A stretch of 64,000 nucleotides of DNA, from NCBI GenBank assembly GCA_037013685.1, contig CM072919.1:31661435-31725434 (forward strand). Direction: 5' to 3'. The notes below the pieces were generated by a model, which was given only the letters and a program-made list of their open reading frames with translations, made no database searches and was not told the DNA's origin. Below, piece by piece: positions 13,501 through 24,900 of this stretch. Each line of letters starts with the position of its first letter. The first letter of the stretch is position 1. Source of the stretch: Acridotheres tristis (Eukaryota; Chordata; Aves; Passeriformes; Sturnidae). Both the position numbers and the translations under genes were made by a program.

Positions 13501-15101
13501 CTGATTTTTACCTAAAAGTAAACATAGTTTTATTTGGTTAGCTAGAGGCCATTTCAGGTTAAAAAATAAATCCTTCAGTTCTACTGTAAACTACCATAGA
13601 GTTAATTCAATTCCATTTAATTCCTGACAAATTTGGATAAGACTATTACTGCTTATTATCACTTTTTCAATAGGTCATGCTCATCCACACCATTTCTCTT
13701 GTCTCCCCTAAATTGGGAAAAAGGGACATTTTAGCTATAAGGAGTTGCAGCTGATTAAACTTCATAATGTAACAATCAGCTCAAAATTTATGGTGGACAT
13801 TTCCACTATATCACAAGATCTGTAATATGCAAACCTTTTTCTATACCAGGCAGTGTCATCACAACGTCAGGGAAACCAGTTGTGCATTAGGTGTAGTGAT
13901 CCTGGTTCCACTAGGCTTGAAACCTTAGTCTTTTCCAGACCTGTTCTAAATCTATTTAATTTGTAAGTTCAAAGAGAATTTCAACAATTATAACAAAGAC
14001 TATAATTACCAATAACTTGAAAATAAGGGAGAGAAATTTCTCAGGTAGATAACCCCTAATATAAATTATGTTAATATTTTAAAAGAGAGGACGGGGTCTC
14101 AGATTAGTATGGAATAGAAACTCCAGTGTTTCATTTTAGTTGCTGAGTTCAGCAGAATTAGATCCAAGTTCATGCTGGTTTATGCTAAAGGTAATGGACA
14201 TAAACAAAAGGAAGTCACAGTAGGCACTGCAGAGATGGCCAAAATTGACCTAAACCTGTGTCAGTGTTCTGCAGGAATGTGAGATGTTCACACCATAAAC
14301 ACCAGAGAATTTGCAGGAACTATATAATTGTAAACACAGAGATCTCATATGATTGAGATCTCTATATTTCCAAATCTAATACAGCGCTTGTAACACTGGT
14401 AGGTGGTAGAGGTTCCAGAGGAATTAACTCAAAGTCAGCGTACCTTGAGTAAAAAATCAGTAATATTAATTAACTCCTCCTGAAGCCTTTCTATCCTTTT
14501 GTCAGGATTCTGATATCTTCTTTATCTGGCAAGGTAGTGGAGAACATCTGCATCCAAATTGACTCCTGGAAGTTTTTGATTAGAGAAATAAAAATATCTA
14601 TCTTGTCTCCCAGAGTTCACTACTCAGACAATATTTGCTGCTGACTTTGCCCTGTTTTGCAGAAAATAAGCTTGTCTGTGGTACAAAAGCAAGGCTTCAG
14701 TTTACATTGTTACCCACATTTCAGATTATTGGCTGCTATAAAATGTCTTTCTGTAGAAAAAAAATTGAAATGGAAGTTCTACATGATTTTTATTGTATAG
14801 AAAATTCCATAATACATATTATAAACCTTATGAAAATCCTTCAATTTGTCAAGAAGAGAGAAACGCATATATGTAGAAGTCATGAGGGAAGATTTTGTAG
14901 TATTTGTACTGTGATCTTTTAACGTGCATGAGAGTAAGAAGAGTGTGAAAGCCATTTGGTGAAATTAGTTCAATTTTCTTGGGCAGTTACAGTCCTTTCT
15001 TTGAAATAATATGCTTTGAGTAGCCTCAATATGTTCTCTGAATGTTTGAAATTAATTGGAAAAATATATCGCTAGTCCAGATTTTATCAATGGTGTTGGA
15101 T
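10526..15101. other. AT-rich non-coding stretch, nothing assigned
   Basis: No gene or recognisable transposon. 12,850-14,000 is very AT-rich with many ATTA/TAAT cores. Parts of it (about 13,140-13,400) have the complex, repeat-poor texture of conserved non-coding DNA, but this cannot be shown from one sequence. A short inverted repeat at 14338-14363 is listed separately. Confidence 0.5.
14338..14363. repeat. Short perfect inverted repeat (10-bp arms)
   Basis: The arms AGAGATCTCA and TGAGATCTCT are separated by a 6-base spacer (TATGAT). It could form a small hairpin or bind a dimeric protein, or may be chance. Confidence 0.7.
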
Positions 15102-15128
15102 ATTTATTTTATTTTATTTTATTTTATT
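15102..15128. repeat. (ATTTT)n pentanucleotide run
   Basis: About four and a half tandem ATTTT units. Simple low-complexity repeat. Confidence 0.85.
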
Positions 15129-18100
15129 GGAGTATTTATCAGTCGAATTAAAGCATATTACAGTACATCTGAAATATCAGCTCAGCATTTTGGTAGTATC
15201 TCAAATACCATTTATGTGGAACACATTTCTAATTCATAGTATGTTAGATCATACTACACACGCTGTACTCTCAAACACAGGCTGCTTTAAGCATGTATTT
15301 CATTTTTCTCTTTCATATGCCCAGATGGTAATCTGTTTACTTTAGGGTGAACTCATGATATGAAGCATCTGGAGTTTATAATGTTTTGATTTGCTTCACT
15401 AGTTTCACCAAGTTCTTACTATATTACAAAATATTTATTGCTAGAGATCTTGCCCTGAAAATAATGTTGCCAAGGGGTAAGGAAATCATAAAAGTGTTGG
15501 TACCCTTTTCCATATTACAATTCTGCTAAAACTACTGCAAACCTTAAGTGAAAGGGCTCAGCTTCCCAATCTGAAGATGAATGTCATGTGTTTTCTAAAC
15601 ACAGTCCTCTGAAACGAACCAGGCCTGCACTTGAATCACCCGTCAAGCTACAAGTGCAAGGTCAAACAACAGTTAGTTTAGTGTAAAAACATTAATATGA
15701 AGTTGATTTAGTTATACTGACAGTTCCATATTCGCTTTTATATTGCAAAAATATATCAATTACATTCTAGGTAGATTACAGCTGTAAAACATAGTAACTC
15801 TTATGTACACATGCTGAAGATTTATATAAAATTTTTAATTCAGGCACTTGTTTCTCTATATGACTGTAAATAAGGATAAATCTGGGTGTGGAAGAGAAAG
15901 GTAATCTCAGAGGCAATTTGATTTTTTTTCAGAGTAAGGCAGAGAAGCTGTAAGTAAAGCAATTCTCCCCCTTTGGTAAAATCCATAGATTTTAGCAGCT
16001 CTTAGTTAAATCGTATCAGTGGCACTGAAATTGGTCTGTGTCTCCGTGGCTAAAGCAAAGAGCATATCTCTTACCTTTGTCAGTAGAAATGATGCAGGGC
16101 AACTTTGAGTAACAAACAAAACATGAAACATGCTTATCCACCAAAGCTAACAAGTAGTGCTCTCACATTGATGGTTATAACTGAACTTTAAGTGGAGTTG
16201 GTTGAAATTAAACTATTTTTTTCTTAATGAACTTCTCCCTCAGTTCTTGCAGCAAATTATCCTTGTTTTTTAATGGAAAAAAATCCTAAATACTCACTGT
16301 TCCACTGTTCTGCAAGAAATAAGCATTATGTCGTGGGAAGTAATATTGCTTTTGTAAATTATAGAGGCAAGAAAGCTACAGTGGTGGGAGGCACATGAAA
16401 AACACAGATTGTAGTCATATAGAAAAGACAAGAGAGCTGTTGGACTTATTCACATATGAATTAAAGTTTTTCTAATACCTTTTCTAATTTCTCATGTCTT
16501 CCTTTCTCAGCAACTATCTGGTTGAAAAGGGAAACATTCTTGAAAAAAGGGCTTATTACTTCATTTTATCTTGGGACAAATCCTATTTGCTGAACTAGAA
16601 AGGAAAAATTATAAATCAGGCTGTTGCAACAGTTTAATATACATCATATAATTTCATTAACTTCTTTTTTCTACCAAAGTTCAATTTCTTTGAACTAATT
16701 ATCATGCGACAAAATAAAACAGTCTCTGAAACTCTATAGGGTTGAAACCTACAGTTAAAAATGATGATTGAATGTTAAATAGTGTGAGACTGAGCCCTTT
16801 AGATATTTGTGCTGTCTTTGTCCTGTTCAGTGTGACATATTTAAACTTTGTTTTTAACTTTGCCAGTTTTGAATTGTTATGTAAAGTAGTTTTATCAAGT
16901 CTTTGATTCACATAAGACTGTATGTCTTCCCACTATCCACGGTAAAAAGAGATGATTTCTCTTGAGACTGATGTAATCATTCCTGCTATTTTAATTAATT
17001 GCTCCTAAATGTATCCAAAATTAAATAAAATTATAGTAGTGGTTTACAGAATATTGGTCCATCATGAAGTATTCACAGGTGTAAGAGAACATAACTGACA
17101 AGTAGTGGTGTAGCAGGTTAGAAGGGAGTTAGTGATGATATTTCATTGCAAGAAATATTCAGAATACTTGTCTGTCCTTGGGGAATGCTTAATAGCTGTA
17201 ATTTCGTCAATGAGTAACACACCAAGCAGTGCATTATCCACCGCGCAAGGAAGTGGGATGGGTTGGTGAGAGATTTGAGTAGGAGGCGTATATCTATATT
17301 AGTTACCTTAATGTTTGGAATAACAGAGATAAAAATAAAAACCTAAAGGTGGTACATATATATCGACAAGACATTAAAAAAACTGCCTTCTGGTTTTCCA
17401 GATACATGTAAGTTGATTTTAACAGGTGGCTCTAAACCTGAGGAGGACTTTAGAGGTAGGAAGAGGAATCAAAATAACACTTGTGTTGTCTTTATGGAGA
17501 AATGCTCTTGATGGCAAAGAAAACAACTAGTGAAAGGAGAGTCAGTCGCCTATGATTTTTTCAGGTGATACTGACATTTATCTTGTATTGAAGGTTTTTT
17601 GCTTTCATTTCTTGATAATTTTGAATTTTATTTGCAACATTTAATAGTGATCAAATATTGCAACTTTCATTGGACAATTAGTAAATTTCTAAAGTCATAG
17701 AAAATAAGTGTTTGGAAGTAATCATTTTACAAAGACCATAAGATTCTTCACATAATTTGTCTCTTTAGTAGTTCTTAAACATTAGACTTAGTAAACATTC
17801 ATTCTTCTGGTTATATGATTCTCTTAAAATGAAGGAGGTGACAGAATTTTATTACTTTATTGCAGAATGTCTCCATATTTTGACTTTGAACAAAAATATA
17901 CATATATTTATATGGGCTTTGTGAAAAGGAAATGAAATACTATTTGGCTTCAAAAATCTAAAATTGATTTGTTTTCAAAAATCTCATGTATAATCGTTAA
18001 AATAAGAACTGTAGTAACTGATGATGATATAAATCTTGAGGATATTTAAAGAGGAAAATGTTGACTTTTTTGAAGTTTCATCATTATTTTAAATTACTTT

Positions 18101-19014
18101 TGATCACTTCTGATAACTGAAATAATGTGGGATGTGTATTTTTAGATCAGATGATCGAATACATACCCAAAAGTATATCCAATTTGTAGTGTTTAAATCT
18201 TAGAAATTATTAAAAATATCATCTAAGATGAGTTGGATGGGTCCTCAAGAGTACATTACCCACTGCCTTCTCCTAGTGATGTCTTTGGGCTGTATATGTG
18301 TGTTTTCTGGTTTCATGTTTTTTCTGTGTTTTCATGTTTCACAACGATGGAAATATTGGAGGTTCCACAGCTCCCATAGACATTTTATATCAGTGCTAAA
18401 GCGTCCTTAGGATTTTTCCATTGAAATTTGATTTTTTTTTGCAATTTTAACTCAGTACTTCCAGCTGTGTCAACTTTAAGATCTGATTTTGTTATTATCA
18501 GTATTTTCTTGTTTAGGATCTGAAATACTAAAGTGCAACTACCTATCTACAGAGGATAGTATGCCCTTTAACTCCAAATAGGAAGCAGTGGACATTTCAG
18601 TGTAATGTCTACCCCCACAAAGCTACACCTCCTTTGTGTCTCTCTGAAACTCCTCTTAATTGGTGAGAGTGGAATGAAGTCTGGAGAATAAACAAGAGCC
18701 TGTGGGTTACACTGGTCTGACAAAACTTACCAACTAAAACTAAATGCAGCAATGTTTTGAAACATTTTGCTACCTGTTCTTAATGCTGACTCTCAAACGT
18801 CTTGTTTGAAGACCTCAGTGTGCAACAGGTGTTTTTAAATTAATTTCTTCAATACCAAGTCTCTGAGATCTGCTTTCACAGATATCACAGTGATATCTGT
18901 GTCCCACATGGTTTACATTTTTTATTAGCTAGTTTATTTAGGTTTTAAAAAAAATGTTTCTAAGCTTAATATGTATGTATTGTAAGAAATCTAAAACGTG
19001 TTGAATTAAAAAAA
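15129..19014. other. AT-rich non-coding stretch, nothing assigned
   Basis: No exon, RNA or transposon recognised. It holds one perfect palindrome at 18877-18901, described separately. Confidence 0.55.
18877..18901. repeat. Perfect palindrome, 12-bp arms with 1-base centre
   Basis: CACAGATATCAC is followed by a single A and then its exact reverse complement GTGATATCTGTG. It contains two GATATC cores. This is long for a perfect inverted repeat with almost no spacer. No flanking transposon ends were seen. Confidence 0.9.
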
Positions 19015-19105
19015 AGTCAAACCAAACCAAAAAACCGATTCCCTCTCCCAGTAAAAAGAAAAAGAAAGGAAAAAATCCAAAAAACCAACAACAAAAAAAC
19101 ATTGC
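19015..19105. repeat. A/C-rich low-complexity tract
   Basis: The plus strand is almost pure A, C and G with repeated AAACCAA and AAAAAC words, and the complement is T/G-rich. The open frame across it on the minus strand is a composition artefact. Confidence 0.75.
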
Positions 19106-19626
19106 CTGCCTTAAGCTTATGTGAAAACTCAGTGCCTGTTGGGTAACAGCTCTTCGGAATTCTGTAAAAAATCCTGAACTGTGATTTAATCTAAAGAAAA
19201 ATATGGCCACCACCCTTACAAATTTTTATTATAGAAAGAATTTGTTTCTTTTATGCTTGAAAGCCTACTCCAGTTTGTATATAAAATTAGTTAATTATAT
19301 TTTCAAAATGCAGATGTGAAAGACCTTCTTAAATCATCCTTCTGTAAGTCAGACATTTCTTTTTCATCAGTTTAATCATTCATTTTTTTTGTTCTGTTTC
19401 AGAATTTACCTATCTGGTATTTAATTTTTTCAATGTAGGTCAATGTAGATCACATAACTTCTTTTCACGATTCTTATGTTTATTGTCCGATCTTAGGGCA
19501 AGATTTTCTTAGTACATTTCACATGCTTGGGATGTGGCTCAAAAATCCGATGAAATCTTTGATATGTACAGGATGTCCCTGTCTAATATGCTTTATATTT
19601 TTATTTTTAACTTTTTAATATTTTAG

Positions 19627-19632
19627 TAACAG
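19627..19632. repeat. Target-site duplication, left copy (TAACAG)
   Basis: Six bases matching 20097-20102 and immediately flanking the TG...CA element between them. Six base pairs is the usual duplication length for class II (beta/alpha-type, ERVK-like) retroviral integration. Confidence 0.75.
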
Positions 19633-20096
19633 TGATGCTTTTACGGACCCTAGAATGGGGTTTTTCACCCTTCCTCCGGGCTAGCTCAGGTGTTAGGGTG
19701 AGTTTTCCCCGGGTCCAAGCATCATGGACATAGAGAAGATATCAAAAGAGGCCCTTTTTCCAGATAAGGTTACAGGATTTATTTCTTGTGGGTAGTGAGG
19801 GAATGGAAGGGAGAAGAGGGGCAAAGAGAGGGAAAAGATCTGGGAAAGAGCGGGGAAAAAGGGAAAAAGAGACCAGGGAAACAGGGAGTAGGGAAAATGA
19901 GGGAAAATGAGGGAAAAAAGAGGAAAAAGAGACAGAGGCCAGGGCGTACTGACCTTTTCTAGGGTCTGGAAAGGGGGGTGGGGAGAAATTGGATCCCAGC
20001 CAGCCCTGTATGGCCAGGAGGGGAAAGGGGACAAGATACAGGGCACAGCAGGGGTCGCAGAATGTACCATTTACAATGTATCTAGGGAATGCAACA
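19633..20096 (-). mobile_element. ERVK-like solo LTR (464 bp)
   Basis: The element starts TGATGC, ends GCAACA and is bounded by an exact 6-bp target duplication (TAACAG). This defines a complete solo LTR left after recombination between two proviral LTRs. Orientation is minus because a polyadenylation signal AATAAA reads on that strand at 19783-19778, close to the low-coordinate U5 end. The inferred U3 (about 19800-20096) contains a long purine-rich tract (19797-19946). No retroviral gene remains. Open frames on either strand here are composition shadows. The exact subfamily was not identified. Confidence 0.8.
19797..19946 (+). repeat. Polypurine (G/A-rich) tract inside the LTR
   Basis: About 150 bases consist almost only of G and A on the plus strand. 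They include a short tandem of 10-base units of the type GGAAAATGAG near 19890-19915. Such tracts can adopt triplex (H-DNA) structure and are prone to length change. Confidence 0.85.
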
Positions 20097-20102
20097 TAAC
20101 AG
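20097..20102. repeat. Target-site duplication, right copy (TAACAG)
   Basis: Identical to 19627-19632. Together they date to a single integration event. Confidence 0.75.
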
Positions 20103-20733
20103 TTTTTCTCTTCTTTAAAGCAGCATCTTAATTAAGGATGCACGTGCACTGTTGCAATAGATAAATTCAGGTAAAATATTCCAGGTCTACCAGAGGGGAA
20201 CTCCTGTGCATAATTTTTCCTTCAAAAATCTAGGATAGTCAGCATCTGGGGCAAAACATTCTGTGTTTACCATGCACCGTATATCAGTAAAATTAATATT
20301 TTACTTTATTTGGAGCTTTTATTCTGATAGGTATTATAAAACCACATCTGGCTCTTCAGTGCCGCTAAAGATTTTGTAGAAAATGGTGGTACCCCCTCTC
20401 TCTTATTTGTCTACCAGTATTTTCTAGTTTTTATCTCTTCCATTTACAATAATTCTTATCTTTAAGATTTTTCTTGAGCACTAAGCTGATGCCCTCATAA
20501 ACCAGCTCTCTAGGACTCCCAGATCTTATCTCTGAGGCATACACAATACTTTTTATCCAATGTGATTGCCTTTTCTCCCCATGTGTACATGCACTGGCAC
20601 TGACTATCCTCTTCAGTTTCCACATCTGGTTAATAAGCTTGTGTGTTTCCCCAGCATCAGCTCTGCACCACCTAAAGAGCAGCCTGGAGTCAAGAGCAGC
20701 TTGTTTTAACGTGAGATACTAGTGATACCCAGT
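20103..20733. other. Unassigned spacer between two LTRs
   Basis: About 630 bases with no recognised feature. It separates two solo LTRs of different classes. An open frame on the minus strand (20431-20625) has no family resemblance. Confidence 0.5.
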
Positions 20734-21435
20734 TGTCTAGGTTTTAAAGACAGGTATTTTGCTAAGGAAAGGCAAGAACCCCTTTCCTGAGATGCAGAGT
20801 GAAACCCTCTCCCTTCTAATTATGATAGTTTCAAATCAGAGGCTTTCAGGCAGAAGATATGGGGATAGGAATAACACTTCTTTACTGATATCTAACAAGG
20901 CAAAATAGTAGAAACAACAACAGCTATAAAAATTGACAACAAAACAGAGCAGTATAGCTCAGTTCCAGTCCCTTTCGGCCACAGGCTCCCTCTCCCTGTG
21001 CTCAGTTACCGGTGCTGTGGGGGCAGGGCAGGTCCCGCGCAGTCAAAGAGGGCTGGAGTGATGGCGGCAGCAGCCCAGGGGTGAGAGGGATGGAGGAGCG
21101 ACTCCCCCCTCACGGTGTCGGTCGTGGTGCTCGGCAGAGTGCCCGGAGGTAGTAGAAAGAGGCAGGAAAGCAGCAGAGCGATGTCCAACGGCAGGGAACG
21201 TGGCTCTCGGCGTTGGGATGGTGGGGAGGATGCTAGGATGCCCCAGCTGTCTTCCTCCAACTCCATGAGCGAGCAAGAGCAAGACCCCACGCCCCTGTCC
21301 CACCTTTCCTTTTCCGGTGTTCCCTTTGTCCTCACCCCCTTGAGAGAAACTGTTACAAGCTAGGGTGTAGCCACAAATACTTAGCAAAACAATGGGAAAA
21401 ATTTCACAAAAAGAAAAGGGAATAACTATGTCTCA
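20734..21435 (-). mobile_element. ERVL-like solo LTR (about 700 bp), copy 1
   Basis: Starts TGTCTAGGTTTTAAAGACAG, a mutated form of the terminus seen in the sister copy at 29805, and is colinear with that copy through its whole length. The GC-rich centre (about 21000-21350) holds the best-shared blocks, such as CCGGTGCTGTGGGGGCAGGG. The flanks CCAGT (20729-20733) and CCTAT (21436-21440) could be a decayed 5-bp duplication (3 of 5 bases match), which would fit class III ERVL integration. The minus orientation is inferred from family termini and is less certain than for the other LTRs. No gag, pol or env sequence adjoins it, so it is a solo LTR. Open frames inside are shadows. Confidence 0.75.
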
Positions 21436-21440
21436 CCTAT

Positions 21441-21712
21441 TAGGCAATCACTTATCTCTGAAGGAACTATTTCTTGCCACAGAAAAAATTACCTTCTCTA
21501 ATACCCTCTTGAATTGCCCTCGTTGAATTCCCACTGGGGTCTTAATAACACCAACCCTCCAGTCTCCTCCTACAACTTGAGTATTACTCTCAGATATAAT
21601 GAAGTAATGAGATGGAGATGTTAACATTTGGCAGTTTAACCCTTGGCCTTCTCTGATGGGGGAGATTTTGACTTGATACTCCATTTTGCTGCTCCATTTT
21701 GGCGAGGAGAGA
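21441..21712. other. Unassigned segment between LTR and CR1
   Basis: A 270-base stretch with a 79-codon open frame on the minus strand (21448-21684) that does not resemble a protein I recognise. It lies outside the proposed LTR target duplication, so it is probably host DNA or another old repeat rather than proviral interior. That depends on the decayed duplication being real. Confidence 0.4.
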
Positions 21713-21910
21713 AATCACAGAATCCCAGAATGATTCAGGGTGGAAGGCCCCTCAGTGGGTCATTTGTTCCTAAGTCCCTGCTCAAGTGGGGTCATCCCAG
21801 AGCACATGGAACAGGATTTCATATAGCAGGTTTTGAATATCACACATACAGGAAAGAAGTTCTTCCTCATATTCAGGTGGAATTTTCTGAGCATCCGTTT
21901 CTTCCTGTTT
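21713..21910 (-). mobile_element. CR1 LINE 3'-end fragment with internal deletion
   Basis: Begins with the complement of the CR1 terminal octamers (AATCACAGAATCCCAGAATG) and runs through the 3' untranslated region into the segment around AAGAAGTTCTTCCT. Relative to the family consensus, roughly 60 bases are missing between about 21845 and 21850. It is 5'-truncated near 21910. Confidence 0.8.
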
Positions 21911-24900
21911 AGATCTGATATTTAAATATCCTTTGAAGATTAGTTAGAATATAAAGCAGGGTTCAGTGTTTTATTCTCTCAGCCTCCAATGGCTCCTGCT
22001 TACCGTTATTTTGGGTTTGTTGTGTGTCCAACCAAAGGTGAAAGGAAACAACCACAGTATTTAAAATATTTCCCTTTGGCTTCTGCATAAACAACATTAA
22101 AAAATTAGAGACATAATGAATTGGCTTATTTGTAGAGGATTTGTCTTTGTTTTATTTTTATTTTTAAAAATTATTTTGGTTTTCTGGTTGTTCTTGTTTT
22201 TTTATTCCTTCTAATTCCATTCCATTGTGGGTTAATTCTGAGAAGGATTCAAGAGGAAAAAATGCAAAATCAACAAATAGTTACAATTCTCTAGGAAGAG
22301 AAAAACCTGAAAAAATATACTGCCATGAGATTAAATAAATTTGCCAATTTGTCTGGAAATTATCTCCTAGGGAGAGAATAGAGAATTAGTCTAAATATCA
22401 TGCTAAAACTACAGCTTTGGTGAATATGCAACCCAGCTTCTTCTCTAGGGAAATATGTGTGTTTAATGGAGACAGTACCACACCCTGGATTACTGACAAC
22501 TCATTGCCACATTTCCAGACTGCTTCTGCAAATTGCATAAATTCCTTATGTTACAGATGTACTCTGCAGTTCAGCTATTAGTCCATTTACTTTGTCCATT
22601 ATAAACCATAAAGTATAATATAAAATGATTGAATTAACTCACATATTTGTATACCACATAAAAAGTTGGTTGAATGAGAGTTAGATAAAACATATTTTAT
22701 CATGAAGTTTGCCTTTACTTGAGATATCTAATCTTTCCTGTAACTGCTGTATATTTATATTATATCCTAAGAATATTTTAAACAACATTCTTATTTCTTT
22801 TTATATGATGTTTTTCAGTTTACAGAATAATCTCAGTCAGATCACAATGTGTTTTATGTAGACATGCAGGGTCATCTTTTTCAGGAATTGGGAAAGGTCT
22901 TGGAAAAGTAATTTGCATATGGCAGGAAGAAGAATAATTTTGTTATTTTGGTTGTTTTTTTCTGAAAAACTTGTGTGGGACATGTAGGTCTAAAGAGTTT
23001 ATAGCATTTTCTTACCAATTTTGAATTAGCACAGTCATTATTAATCTTTGATATCTGTAGTTCTGGCTTATCAAGCAATCTAAGTATGTACTGATCCTGA
23101 CACATGTGATTCAGAACATTTCTTAATTCCTCAGCCTTCACTTTGTAAGAAAGGTATTTATTCTCTGTCCTGTTAAAATAAATAGAAAGTTCCAATTTTA
23201 ATTCAATATGGCAAGACATTCTAAAACCCTCCTTTCTTACTAAAGAGTTGGAGACATGGATGGAGAAATCTGTGGAGGCGCCAAGTACCATCACCAGCAG
23301 AGAAAAAACAGTTAATCCTACTGTTGAAGTGTTTGGTTTTTTTCCTCTGTCTGCATTTGGGCTTTATGCTTTGTCAGTTTCACCTTCAGATCCTCCAGTA
23401 AATGTGTCTCTATCCTACCTTAGGAAACACAGTTGCCTGCTCCCCTTGGGTGCCAGTGAGTGCACGCTATTTTTTTGGTGTTATTAGGAGGTTTCAATTA
23501 CCTCTAGCCCTGTTTATCTTAGCAGACGCATTTATGACTCTGACAATCTTTTCTATTCCGTTTTGGACAGGACCTAAATATCATTCGAAAATGTCTCAAG
23601 GAGTTTTCATTGAAAGCATCACCATTTCAAAAAGCTCTATACAACTGTTGACTAAATACATTTTCTTCTTCTTCTTTTTTTTTTTTTTTCCAGTAAGTAA
23701 TCAGTGGAGCTGGAAAACCTGATAGAAAACTCTTTTGTCTTTCCTGCTTGTATCTATGGAACCTGGTTTGCAAGGTAAATGTTCCATTTTAATTGACTGT
23801 AATTGTATGCTATTAAAATTTTAAAAGTCTAAAATGACCTTATAGGTTTTAAAGAAAATACCCTTGCTTAGTGTTTAATCTACACTTTTAGCAGTATTAG
23901 AATACTCCTACAACTTAAAATAAATGCAACTAGTTCCTTTGGATTTATTAAAGAATAAACCTCACTCTCAGGAAGAAAGGAAAAGTATGGCAAGATCTAA
24001 GTTATTTTTGAGTTTCTGGGTTATTTCTGCTATATTTCCATCAATCTGAGTGAAAAAAGAAAACAATCCAGATGAATGTGAATCAATTTTCTATGTAAAT
24101 ATGTATTCTCTGTATTCGGTGTTTATTGAAGATGTTGTGCTTATTTGTGATTTTATTAGAAGGAAGACTGAATGTGTTACTTGAGACCCCTGGCATATAT
24201 TTGCAATTTTCATTGCTATATAGTTTTTAAAATAAGAGATTCTTATTCCTGCTCTTAAACATAGCTTTTAATAATGATATCTAAAGATGATCATGTTCTA
24301 TATTTGGAAAATCCAGTTTTCCAGAGTTCAGAATACCTCAAGGAGGCTGGCTTGCTTTGTTATCATGATTTTATTTTAATTAATTACTGTGAAGGCTTAT
24401 ATTACCAAGTAAATATTAACCTGAATACCTTCTTCAGCTTTTGTTAAGGGTCTAGGCTTAAGATTCCTATCACCTTTGACACTTTTCTTGTCCCAATCCT
24501 GAATTTTATCTTTGAAGTTGTCTTAATTTTCTTTAGGAAAGAACTTTCTTCTCTAGTCTTTTTGCCATTGAAATGGCAATTTTTTAGATGTGGTGAAAGA
24601 AAGTTTCCAAAATATGTCCTCTTATATGTGGTAAAGAACTCAACATCAAGCTGTGCAAAAGCCACTCCAAATTTGTGCTGGGGAAAAGAGTTATCCTCTA
24701 TTGAAAGAAGTGCCACTAGGAGCACTTGTATGTTTAAGGTGGAAAATTTGGCTATTTGAAAAATAGAATCAGCAGCCTTCCCAGCACCTGGAATGAGGGA
24801 GTGAATATTCTACTCTTCAACATTTGGTTAAAAAGCTGATCCCCAAGGCTGGGCATGTTACTATATTGTACTTCTTAAAAAGGGAGAGGAAAAAAGTTAC

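Noticed and set aside
22881..23294. 137-codon minus-strand frame outside repeats
   Set aside because: A frame of this length is about what chance yields in 64 kb of AT-rich DNA read in six frames. No motif, splice context or family resemblance.
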